From Nereocystis luetkeana (taxonomy: Eukaryota > Sar > Phaeophyceae > Laminariales > Laminariaceae), in the NCBI GenBank assembly GCA_031213475.1, contig JARUPZ010000009.1, forward strand, positions 10,635,601 through 10,699,600: a stretch of DNA of 64,000 bases, given 5' to 3'. This document shows, piece by piece, positions 32,288-44,600 of this stretch (the first letter of the stretch is position 1; each line of letters opens with the position of its first letter). Below the pieces are notes generated by a model. That model had not been told where the DNA came from and did not search any database. It saw only the letters and a program-made list of their open reading frames with translations. Position numbers and translations under genes: made by a program.

Positions 32288-35200
32288 GTGAGAAAAAACA
32301 AAAATGAGGCGTTTTTGTTAGCCTACCCCCTTGTTGGTTTGGGTTGGCGTCGGTTGGCAACGACACCGTAAAACATGCCGCTCACTACGTGAGCTAGACG
32401 ACCAGGGTACCGAGTTTTTGTTGGGCGGTCGGTCACAGCTGGCCATCGAGTTCGGGTCGTTTTTAACGGCAAGATGAAATGGCAAGTCTAGTGCTATTTT
32501 AGTATTACGGGGGTCCATAGTTAATATGACCAAATATTGTTAGTAAAAATGGTTAAATATATAGGTGTTTATGTATACTATAGGTCCTATTAACTATGGT
32601 CCCCCGTAATAACGAGAATTGGCAAACATCTCGGAACAATAACATAAAAACTAGAGATGACACCCGGATTCGTGGGAACCGGGTACCCGGAGGCGGGTAC
32701 CCGGAACCGTCGGTACCGGTATCGTCCCGGTTCCATTTTACTACCGGCGGTACTGGGTATGCCGGGTATCCGGGTTCCCGCGTCCCCGGGTACCCGGATT
32801 CCCCGGGTACCCGGGTTCCCCCGTTGGTTATGCTCCACGGAGCCCCCGATAGACAGAGCACAGCGCACAGCATATCCTACCTACCTTCACACAACACGCA
32901 ATACACACGCATACACACACGAGACCCCTACCAGCTACCAGCGGAAGCTGCCCATTTCATGGAGCAACCGACAGAGGCTGCTGTAGCCTACTTCCTCTGC
33001 TTGTTATTATATGCTCGCTGTTTCTGGGTGTTGGCTTATCTCGCAGGGCTTGGTTGGTGGATGCAAACAATTATATTCGAAGGATGTTCCTGATGGAGTT
33101 GACTTCACGAGCGAATTAAGGGTAAATTAGATTTTATACCTGGTATTAATAGTTTTTTATCTCTACTTGTTGACTTTGATTGTATGATTGCTTGTATTTC
33201 ACCTCCCCACGCCCCACCTCCTCGATTGCACCGAGCACACGCACAGCCTCCTCTCTCTCTCTCATTTTTACTCATAGAGAGAGACGACCTGAAGGCTTGT
33301 CCTCCCACCTTCCGCCTCACCACGCCTCACCCCCCCGCCTGAGGACCGGTCACGCCGCTCAAACACCAGAGTGGAGAAAAAATGTACGTGTAACCCCGGG
33401 TACCCGCAGTACCCGCGGTACTGGAGAATACGCGCAGCCTCCTCTCTTTCGCATTTTTATCCATCGAGAGAGATGAAATAAAGTCTGGTCCCGCCTCACT
33501 ACGCCTCGTCACCTCGCCTGAGGACCGTTCACGCCGCTCAAACACCAGAGTGGAGCAAACTGTACACGTAACCCCGGGTACCCGGGATACCCAGTACCGC
33601 GGGATACCGGGGACGGTACTGGTCAAATCCCACCGAAGGCGGTACTGGTCCCGGTTCCGACTTTTGAATCCGGGTGCCCTCTCTGCTAAAAACCTTCTAT
33701 CGGCAAAAACATCAAAATATAATTTAGTCCCAAAAATTGGCAACACATTTTGGCGAAAAAACCCCATCGAAACCTTCTATCCGCAAACGTATCAAAACAA
33801 CAAAAACACTCGCTATTCTGCATCGAGAAACGCCTTCAGGTTTTGATCCAACCCCGCACAGCAGACAGCCATTGCAGGCGACATCCTCCGTCGAGAGGAG
33901 GGCAAACACAGCAACTACGGGGGGAGGATAGTAAATAGGACCAAGTATTATTCGTAAAAATATGTAAATATATACCTGGTAGGTTTTTGAGTGTACCGTG
34001 GGTCCTATTTACTACGTTCCTCCGTAATGGTATACCCCAGAGGTGGGCAGGTCTTCCAAGACAAGAGTAAGCACACGGGTCGGTTGTCTTGGGGAAGCTG
34101 CCTTGAGCAACACCGAAATCGTCACCTGTACCACGCCACACAACCACACGGGGCGCGTCACCCTCCTCACCGCGTGCCACCATTGCTGTCAGCACCACCC
34201 TCTGTCCCTCGATGCCTCCCTGTGTTGCAAAGGCTCGTGCCATTCTAGAGCCGGCGTGCGGTTTATACAGCCTTGCGTTGGCGTTGTCGGGCTGACATGG
34301 CAAAGGAAGTACATTTGAGTTATCTGACTTCCCGTAAGAGCGCCCACAAACAGGCAGGGAATTTTGCCGCGAAGCGGTTGGCAAGGTTCTTTTTGTTGTT
34401 GTTGTTGCTGTTTTGGCAAAGTCGAATTTTCCATAATTTTTGTTAACTTTTTCTTTTTTTCCTTTTTTTCCAGATATGTGTCGTTAGAAACGATTATGAG
34501 ACCTTTTGTGCGGCGTGGAGAACCTTCACCCCACGCAAGGAGAACGGTCGTATCATGTAACAGGTAGTGTTTATGGCGAGGCACCCACGAGAAGGCAGCT
34601 ACGCAGTAGCCCTATTGCTGTATCCGGGATCGGCCACGCCGGAAAACAAATAAACTCCTCGGGAGCTGTCGTCCATATGCAAGTCCGCCTCACAAGCGGT
34701 CCTTGATGCGATGCAGCGCTTGCCCTTTATGCGAGTCACCATCTCACACAAGGAAGACGAGCACTCCCATCTCTTAGATACACAGCAAATAAATATACCG
34801 AAACACGCGTGGGATTCAACGAACAGCACTGGGTGGTAGTGCCTCAGTTTATGAACCCCGTCCGTCAACAAATGTCTACACTCGAAAGCCCACCGCTATC
34901 GCAGCTCGCGCCCTGATGAGCCTGCAAACAAGAAAAGAGCTAAATATATATTAAAAAAAAACATGAGAACTCACTACGATATAGGGCTCACTCATTTGGT
35001 TTTGCGGTCGGGCGGGGGGGGGGGGGGGGGGGGGGGTGGGAGCGCTCGGTAACTTTCCCCCCTCTTTTTTCCTTTTCGATCCCATTCGTTATCTTCACCC
35101 CCTTCTTGTCTCTCTCCCGTCTTGTATTACTCGCGCCTCAGATCCGGGGGGGGGGGGGTCACAAATTACGGGGGGACATAGTAAACAGGGCCTACGGCAC

Positions 35201-37908
35201 GCACGAAAACCTATATATTTCGCTATTATTTTCTAACTATATTTGGTCCTATTTACTGGGGTCCCCCGTAATACCCGTAATATTACGGGGGACCATAGTT
35301 GATAAGACATAAGGTTTACATAAAAACCTATATACTTCACAATTTTCACTAACAATATTTGGTCGTATTAACTACGCCCCCCCGTAATAGTAGGCGCTCC
35401 TCCCCCCTCCGGTTCGTGCGTTGCTTTTTTATCGCGAGTGGACTGCTTCTTCCCTCGTCGCCTCGCGTCCAACTATTATGGAGTAAAAACTAATGGTAAG
35501 CGGCGAGCGCTATATCTGTCTATCTATCTGTCTATCTATCTATCTATCTATCTATCTGTCTATCTATCTATCTATCTATCTATCTAACTATCTATCTGTC
35601 TATGTGTATATCTATCTATCTATCTATCTATATATCTATCTATCTGTCTATCTGTCTATCTATCTATCTGTCTATCTATCTATCTATCTGTATATCTATC
35701 TATCTATCTATATATCTATCTTTCTACCTATCTATCTATCTATCTATTTACTAGATACTGCACTACTAGGTCGTGTCAGGCACGTCGCATATAAGAAGCT
35801 AATACCCTCATTTTATGTTTTTTTTAAAAGGAGAGTGGTCACATGATTTCGTTTTTGTTGGCGGCGGCGGCGGCCCGATACCTGCTGTTACAACACTGGA
35901 ACCACACCTACCTCTCTGACCGGTAAAGCAGAACCCTCACCGTCAACAATTGCGGCGAACCTGTCCCTCACCCCCCCCCCCCCCCGTCCTCCTCTCGACA
36001 TGCATGCGTCGTTAATGGGCAAGTGACTAAGGCAGGCAACAAATGAAGACGCCCTCCCCCCCCCCTCCCCCCCCCCCCCGCCCCCCCGCCTCTCCTCCTT
36101 GATCGGAAAGTTGTTCATCGTCAGCGACGCAGACGATCCCGACCTCGACGAGGTCGTGGACTTCCGCATCGGCTCAAGCAGAGAGCACCGGTTACTACCT
36201 GCCGTCGCGGAGGTGAGGTCGCCATCTGTCTATGGTCGGCAGGACCCGGGACACCCTGGGTCCCTCCCCGGGTTTGCTAAATTAGATGCCCTCGAGCAGT
36301 ATACCAGCACGTAGTTGCTACCGTATGTCGTCAAACTACTCGGAGCTGCTGCACGAGTAGGCTTTGCGCTATAAAGGGGTCATTTTGTTCCGGCCGAAGG
36401 ATGGCGCACCAAGGTACCTGGAGCATTTTTTTTTCTATTGTTTGCCTTATTTCGGGGAGACGGAAGAGACGATGAAATTGGTAACCTGGTATGGTTTTGT
36501 TTAAACATGGGCGGATGTCTGGATTTTTTGCGCCCCCCCCGTGACTTCTGCTGGCCGTAATGATTGGGTGTTGAGTAGTGGGAGGTCCCTCTATGGTGCC
36601 GGTCGGTATGTATGCGCCAGCGAGCAATACCGGTACGATAGCAGCAGCAGGCACTGTTAGTAGCACACTGCCATCCGTCTGATGTGCCTAGCGATTTGAC
36701 AGGCACTGTGGCGGGCAGCCCGCACCAGGGCAACCGGCGTTGGCTGCTGTATCGAGTGTACTCCGGCGTAACCGAGCACCATCCCCGCGTAAAAAGCATG
36801 GGGCTTCTGATTGCTTTGCAGTAGTCCGTCAGCGTTGACACTCGCCTGCGGCCTCATTACGTTCTATTGATGACTTGAGGTACCCAAGCCTCGAAAGGAT
36901 TCCCCCTCCGCCACCCTGGCCCTGCCAGAAAGAAGGACGAGGCACGTCGGTAGCCGGAGGAGGAAGAGGAGAGGAGGAAGAGGAGGAGGAGGAGGAGGAG
37001 GAGGAGGAGGAGGAGGGAGGAGGAGGAGGAGGAGGAGGAGGAGGAGGAGGAGGAGGAGGAGGAGGAGGAGGAGGAGGAGGAGGAGAAGGAGAGGCGGAGG
37101 AGGAGGAGGTAGATGCACAGGTGTGCCCGTGTGGCAAAGCAATAGAGGGTAGAGCTCACACAGTAGGAGCACGTGAAATGCACAAGGAGGAACGGGGTGT
37201 GTTAGAAGAGGAGATGAGGGGGATAGACGAAGGTGGCATGGAGGGGCTCGGTACACTGAATAGCGGTGAGAAAACGATCGCTATCCTAAGAGATAGATGG
37301 TGGCCACAGACGGCGAAAACAGGAAGGTGATGAGACCAGCGAAAACAATCTATGTCATGTACGGAAACAACGTAATGAGTGCCCAAAATGTTGGAGGTGT
37401 GTCTATTAGGGGTAGAAACAGCAGTGCTCCGTCTCGGAAAGGATGCGTGGTCAATGGTCAAATGACTACGGGAAGCAAAAAATAAGTACGCCCCCCTCCC
37501 CCCCCCCCCCCTCCGTTAGAGTTACCACACAGGAAAGTCCGCCTCAAAAGCGGTTCTTACTAATAGTAGGATGCACCTCGCTCTTCATGCGCCTCGCCGA
37601 ACACCTGCACGTTTCGCTTCGCGCTTGGTGCAAGCAATGTCTGCCCCTGGTCGGTGAAAGCCCGACACTGCTCCGTCCGGCATTGTAGGGATGCGAGGGT
37701 CTATGGTCGTACGATTACGGCCATGCATGAGATCGAATACATTTCTCCTATCGAATACACCCCCCCCCCCCCCCTATACTGCTACAGCCATGCATGAGAT
37801 CGAGTACATCTCTCCTATCAAGTACTCCCCCCTCCTCCTCCCCCTCCCTCCCTCCTCCTCCTCCTCCTCCTTCCTCCTCCTCCTCCTCCTCCTCCTCCCT
37901 CCCTCCTC

Positions 37909-37943
<35 letters not shown>

Positions 37944-40900
37944 CCCCCCCCCTTCCCCCCCTCCCTACCCACCCCTTTCGTACGGTACTATTACGGGGGA
38001 CCATAGTAAATATGACCAAACATTGTGAGTAAAAATAGGTAACTACATAGGTTTTCGTGTAGACCATAGGTCCTATTAACTATGCCCCCCCCATACCACT
38101 GCACCTGTACCGACATTTTTCGCGCGCAGAGAACGAAGCACGGCAGCCCATTTTGGTCTCCTTTTTTTTTTTCCTACTCACTGTTGGAGATGATGAGAGC
38201 TTATTTTGATATTCATGTCAAGAGTCCAAACGATGCTTTTATACATGCTTCGAAGTATGAGCACACCGGCCGTGAATATATTGTTATTTTGATGTTCATC
38301 TCAGAGTACAAATGTTGCTTATATTGGCGGCCTAGAGTGCAGGAAGACTCTGACCCAGAATATGAGCTCATCTTGGTATTCATATCAGAGTCCAAATGTT
38401 GATTATGTTGGCGGTCAGAGTATAGGAACAGCCTGACCGGAAATATCGGCTCTCTCTGATATCCATCTCAGAGTTCAAATGTTGCTTGTATTTGCGGTCA
38501 GAATGTAGAATGTAGGAACACCCTGACCGGGAATATAAGCTCCGTTTGATATTCATGTCGGAGTCCAAGTGGTGCTTGTACTCTGACCGGGAATATAAGC
38601 TCTCTTTGATATTTACATCAGAGTTCAACTATTGCTTATAGTAGCGGTCAGAGTACAGTCTGACCGGGAATATAAGCTCCGTTTGATATTCATATCAGCT
38701 CCAAATGGTTCTTATATTAATGGCAAGAGCGGTACAAGCGGTACCCCCCCCGGTGTCCATCGGAGGCTCAAGTGTCTTATTTTTTCGTCCGACCTTGATG
38801 TCACTCTGTTGTATAGGATCAAGAGTTGGCCTCCACCGTGGAGCCGCGTTTCTCAACGCTTTTAGAGCCGCAGTCCCGTTTTCGGGACAAACTACTTGAA
38901 ATTTGGCTGGTTTGTCCCCCAAACGGGACCGGTCCCAAAAGGGTTACCCCAATTTTTTCATTGCTCTTGCCGATCTGAGCCTGTTCTGCTCTTAACCCTT
39001 TCTCGAACCGCAGTCCCGTCATGGGGACAAACTACTTGAAATTGGAGTGGTTTGCCCCCAAAACGGGACTGCGGCTCTGCAAGGTTCAAGTGAGCGTTTG
39101 TTATCTGCGAGCGCAACTGCCACTGTAAAGGAACTGCCCGTCCCTCGTTTTTTGCTTTTCCCCCAAGACCTACGTGTACCGCACAAACTAAGGGCTCGTT
39201 TTTTTGTTTTTTTGTTCTCATGTTCGGGTGATATTAAACCCCTTTAGAAACGCAGTCCCGTTTTGGGGTCAAACTACTTGAAATTTGAGCAGTTTTCCCC
39301 CAGATTGAGACTGCGGTTCTAAATGGGTGAAGCCTTCCTGATACGTCGGAGTGACGGTTTCAGCAACGGCAGCAACTGCGTGATTGGCGGGGGGCGGGGG
39401 GGGGGGGGGGGGGGGGGGGTACTCATTGGTTGCTTGCCTTAGTCATTTGACCAATTGACCGCGCATCCCTTTCGAGGCGGAGCAGGGGGAGGGAGGGTGT
39501 GCGTACTCGATCTCATGCATGGCTTTAGTCGTACGACCATAGACCCTCGCATCCCAGCAATGCCGGGACGGAGCATGTCGGATTTCCACTGACTGATTTT
39601 TTGGCTGCCTTGGTCATTTGACCATGAATCACGCATCCCTTTCGAAACGGAGCGGGGGGGGGGGAGCATTCTCATTTGTGGCTTGGCCATTGACCACGCA
39701 TCCCCTTCGAAACGGAGGGTGCCGGGGGGGGGGTGGGTGTAATCATTATCATGTGTGGCCGTGGATGTATGACCATAGACCCTCGAACCCCCCCCCCCGG
39801 GGAAGGGGGATAACAAGTGGGTCCCCAAGGTACAATGCAGGGAGTTGTATGGCACGGGGCGTACCATGCTCCCACACGTCCTCCCGGGCCCTTTTTTCCT
39901 CTGCTCGTAGAAAACAGATAGCGCCAAGGTTGCCATTGGTTTTTCGTTCGCTATCGTGCCAAAAAGGAGCTCCGACGAAGTTCAAGCGTACATTCATTTT
40001 TCTTACAACCCGTTTTTGGGCGCAACTATCGAGCGTGCTATAGCCGTGCTCGAGCGAGGACCCTCAGGGAAGTTAGCCGGTGCGCCTATTTCGGGGGACC
40101 ATACCAGGTACCTGGTACCTGGTAGTTAATAGGACCTATGGTATACATAAAAACCTAGATATTTAACCATTTTTACTAGCAACATTTGGTCCTATTAACT
40201 ATGGTCCCCCGTAATAAGTATGTAGCCTGCGCCAGGGCAGGGGGAGGCGGGTATGTTATTACTGGGGACCATGGTAAACAGGACCAAATATTGTTAGTAA
40301 AAATAGCGAAATATAGAGGTTTTTGTGTGTACCGTAGGTCCTATTAACTATGGCCCCCCGTAATAGTTCGAGTCTGTTTTTTTTCTATAAATCATTTTTT
40401 GCCTTCGCAGGCCGTGACTCTTGACTCCTCCACCCACTCACCCTCGTCTTTACTGCTCGGGACGACTCTTGCCTCAAGTTAGTTTGGGATCAATGCTATT
40501 TACGGGGGACCACAGTTAATAGGACCTATGGTATACATAAAAACCTATATATTTAACATTTTCGACTAACAATATCTGGTGCTATTAACTATGGTCCCCC
40601 GGAATAACGTACAAGCTGTTCTTAAGGACTCATAAAAAGACAAGACACTCAGGTGCCTACATCCTCGGAGTAAACCACACTTTAATGACGGCCACAGGCA
40701 GGCCCGACCATGGTGGAAGAAAAAAAAAAAAACTCATAAGAAGACGTGCGCCAAAATTCACCGTCTGACACGAAAAAACAAGCGCGGACTCCGGCCGGGG
40801 AACACGTTTTCGTTTTTTCGCTCGATTTCCAGCCTGTGCCTTGTTTTTTTTGGGACGAGGTGGTGGGTCGTGGTAAAGGCTCATACATAGCCTCTGGGGT

Positions 40901-41544
40901 CTCTTCTGTACGCAACAAGCCCGTTCTGCGTTTTCTTTTTCGGTTCTCCTTTTTCTTTCTCCCTTTTTTTTTCTCCTTTTTTTTTCATGTTCCCTGCGTT
41001 CGGTACGTCCCCCGAACACGAGGTCACAGCATGATTAGTGCCGTCCCTTCCCTCTGTCACGGGGAGGCCATAGCCACCAGAAACCACGTATATGTGTAAT
41101 GTATTATGTGGTACTTCGAGTAAATATGTATACGTATGTTTGTCAAGTTTTCGTACATTTGCCAACTATTCTCTCCGTACGAGCGCTTTCCGGCAAAACA
41201 CCAAGCATGCTTGGGCACTGGAAGCCCGGCCGGACACAATGGTCGTGGTCCAGGCGTTCCTATATACCAGGGTATATATTTTCCCGACGGAAGTGGAAAG
41301 GACGATATCCCTGGTTTCAGTACGAGAGGCGTTATTTTTGTACGCACGTACCTCTTGAAATGTCGTCATCTGTTTTTGGTCTCGCGTGTAGTGCGTACAA
41401 GTGCCTGTACCGGGTACCATTTTTTTTCGCGTCTGAACACAACACACAACACAGACAGCAGACAATTCAATACAGCGGCAGAGCGGAGAGCGTGGTTGAC
41501 CCCAGACGCATACAACACTCCAACCCTGCCGTCCAGCAGCAGCA

Positions 41545-41620
<76 letters not shown>

Positions 41621-44600
41621 AGTGGGCAGCCACGGCCACGTGTGGCAGGCCTACATGCGCGGCCACGTGTGGCCGGTCTACATGCGCGGCCGCGTGCGGC
41701 AGGTCTACATACGCGTAGGTCTCTGCTGTATTGCTGTGGCTAGATTCCTTTTTTCTGACCCTGAGAGTGATAATCCCGCAACAACACACCTCTCTCTCTC
41801 TGACGCTGTGCGCGATCGTGCGATCGGACAGTATCCTGCATATTTATAAAATTAGAAATAACAGCTGTGAGATCGATGATTTCGTCGTTTTATCTAGTCT
41901 AACGGCGGACACCCCCCCAAAAAAAAACACACACACACACACAAACACACACCCACTCCCGAATATTATAAACACCCTATTTTGTCGTTGTTACACTACA
42001 GTGCAGTTTGTTCCCTCATCAAGTGCAAGAAATCGAGATAGCGAGTGACCCAGGCTTGATTTCTTGTTAGGGGCGGGATGCATTCCTCTCTAATTTCCGC
42101 ACAAGGGTACGGTCTACCCGCTCCCCGAAGATTTTCATTCGCTCCGACGGAAATCTGAGGCTTCTGATTCTCGTGGAGGCTTTTTATTTTTTATTTTCAC
42201 GCCTTTATCTCAGAGGGCCAGTACGTACGTACACAAGAACAGTGCCTCGTTTTCGTTTGCACAACAGAGCCGGGACACCTCCCCCACTACCCCCCTCCTC
42301 CCGGCGTAATGCGGGCGTGATGGAACTCCTTGTGGAGACTCCGAACAACGTAGCCCACCACTTTTACGGGGCAAGGAGATCAGAAAGACTGCTACTATGT
42401 ATCATGCTAATATTACCGGGGGCCATAGTGAGTAGGGCCAAATTTTGCTATTACGGGGGGCCATAGTTAACAGGACCTATGGTACACATACAAACCTTTA
42501 TGTTTAACCGTTTTTACTGACAATAGTTGGTCCTGTTCACTATGGCCCCGCGTATCAGTGAAAAAATGGCGAAATGTATACCCTGGTAGTTTTTTGTTGT
42601 GTCTACCGTAGGTCCTATTTAATGTGGTCCCCCGCAATTGGTGTATCGAACTGAGAAGGTTTGTCGACACCTGATACGATTTGTGTTTTGTGCAGCTGCT
42701 CCTCAACGTGTTTTTTTACGCCAGCATTGTGCAAGGGGGGGGGGGGCGGGGGAGGGGCGGGGGAGGGGCGGGGGGGTGGGAACTCATTCGTTGGTTGCCT
42801 CAGTCGTTTGACCATTGACCACGCACCCCTTTCGGGGCGAGGCGGGAGGAGGGGGGGGAAGGGGGGGGGGGGAGGGGGGGGGGGTCCCGGCCTTCGGCCT
42901 CCTGCTGTCTTCTGACCATTTGGAGTATGACTCGATTTCGATTTTGTTTTTTCTTCTCGCGTCGTTGTTTGTTTGTGTGTGTGTGCTTTTTTTTGTTTTC
43001 CTTGTCAGGCGTGCATGCGATACGAGGGCATGTTCGACTGGATTGCTTTAGGAGACGACGACACCACCTTCATGTACAACAGAGCCAAGACATTTCTGAA
43101 GCACATCGATCACACTCAGGTCAGAGGGGGTTCTCTTCTCGCCGTAAAATGGTGGCAGCACAGCAGTCTATCTATATGTACGAAAGTATACGCATCCAGC
43201 AGCTACCGCCGTAACGCGGAAACACGTTTGAAACCGGGTCGGACGGACCAGTTGTTACGGGGGGACCATAATAAATAGGACCTAGGGTACTCACAAAAAC
43301 CTTAATATTTCCGTATTTTTACCAAGAATATTTGGTCCTATTTACTATGCCCCCCCCTATGAATAGTAGCACCTATTTCCCGATGGACCCCTGTGCTTGA
43401 ACGCTAGTTTTGTTTTCTCGATTTTAGTATAACGTAGAGTAGATAGCCCAAGGTTTCGCCCTCGCGGGGGGCTCCTCGAAAAATAACGCCTACCGGTAAA
43501 TGACGTAGCCTTTTTTTCTTTGCATCCAATGTGTCGCATTGGATATTTGTATCAACGGCAAACCCGTTTCATTGTGTATCGGGCTCTTTAGATGGCAGTG
43601 TTTTTTTTTTGTCGTACGTACCCGTAGCATATATCATAGTATTGGAGCATCACAGAGGAACGTAGTACCTGGTATATATAGTAATCAGGAACAGATATAC
43701 TTAGTAAAAAAACTGCAATGTAAATGATGTCTCCTGATTACTATTACGTGGGACCATAGTTAACAGGACCAAATACTGCTAGTAAAAATGGTTAAATATA
43801 CGTATACCTGGTAGGTTTTATCTATATACCATAGGTCCTATTAACTATGATCCCCCGTAGTATGACCCCCCACGTTAGGTGGAACTGTAGGTGCTTGCCC
43901 CAAGGAGCACCGTAGCGCGCGTGCCCTGGTGTACGAGGGATGAACTGCACAGCGTAGATATTCCGGGGGGCCATAGTTAATAGGACCAAATATTGCTGGT
44001 AAAAATAGAGAAATATATAGGGTTTTGTGTGTACCGTAGGTCCTATTTAATAGGGTCCCCCGTGATAGTCGTGTTGCCCCGAGTGAGGACCTGCATGTCA
44101 CTGTCTCTTTGCCTTCATCTACAACGGAGCCAGGGGTTTTCCTGACGGCCTAGATACCGCGCACCCAGGGCTGGAGGGGGCCCCGCGCCGGCCTGACGCT
44201 CGCTCGTCCCAGTCGGGCCGAGTGTGGTCTGTGCTCGGGGCAAGCCAGGAGCTAGCTGAGGTTCAGCGCACCTAGAAAGTTGGTTGAATATTTTGCACGC
44301 TTAAAGTGGGCCAGATTCGATTTATCCTGCCGCCGCGCTTTACGTACGTCGAGCAAGAGTCTTTACGATGCTGTTGTTGCACGCGTCGGGCAGAGTGTCT
44401 GCTCGGAGACTCTCCTGCCGCCGCGCCGGCCAGCGGTGCATCCAGCAGAATACTTTCGAAACGCTGCGCGCATAAAAAGGCAGACCCGTGGCACCTCGCG
44501 CAGCCTTGGTGTTTCGACCGCTCGATGATTATTGCCCACCCTATCCAGTCACCCTCTCCTCACTCAGTCATGCACGCTCCCTCTGTTCCTGCTCTGTTCG

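Larger units (their letters stand above)
32288..36110 (+). other. Glycosyltransferase intron 1 (3.8 kb), crowded with repeats
   Basis: GTGAGA at the left and GGAAAG at the proposed right end. It holds a reversed F fragment (32310-32460), four family C copies (32505, 33914, 35165, 35283), GGTACC-rich satellite patches, a 180-bp duplication, a reversed F fragment (34555-34770), a split SINE-1 (35050-35470), and a (TATC)n microsatellite. Confidence 0.7.
36213..43008 (+). other. Glycosyltransferase intron 2 (6.8 kb)
   Basis: GTGAGG at the left and TTTTCCTTGTCAG at the right. It holds opposed (GGA)n and (CTC)n tracts, a reversed repeat F, a direct 85-bp minisatellite, three family B elements in a row, six family C elements (two of them nested), several G-runs and a (CAG)n tract. 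Confidence 0.75.

Noticed and set aside
35493-35846. YLSIYLSI-type frame resembling a membrane protein
   Set aside because: Pure translation of a (TCTA)n microsatellite.
36829-37330. Glu/Gly-rich frame and Pro/Ser/Leu-rich reverse frames
   Set aside because: Artefacts of the (GGA)n tract.
41099-41849. Frames of up to 237 codons with poly-Gln, poly-Ser or poly-Ala
   Set aside because: Driven by a (CAG)n tract inside intron 2 of the glycosyltransferase; flanking residues are not protein-like.
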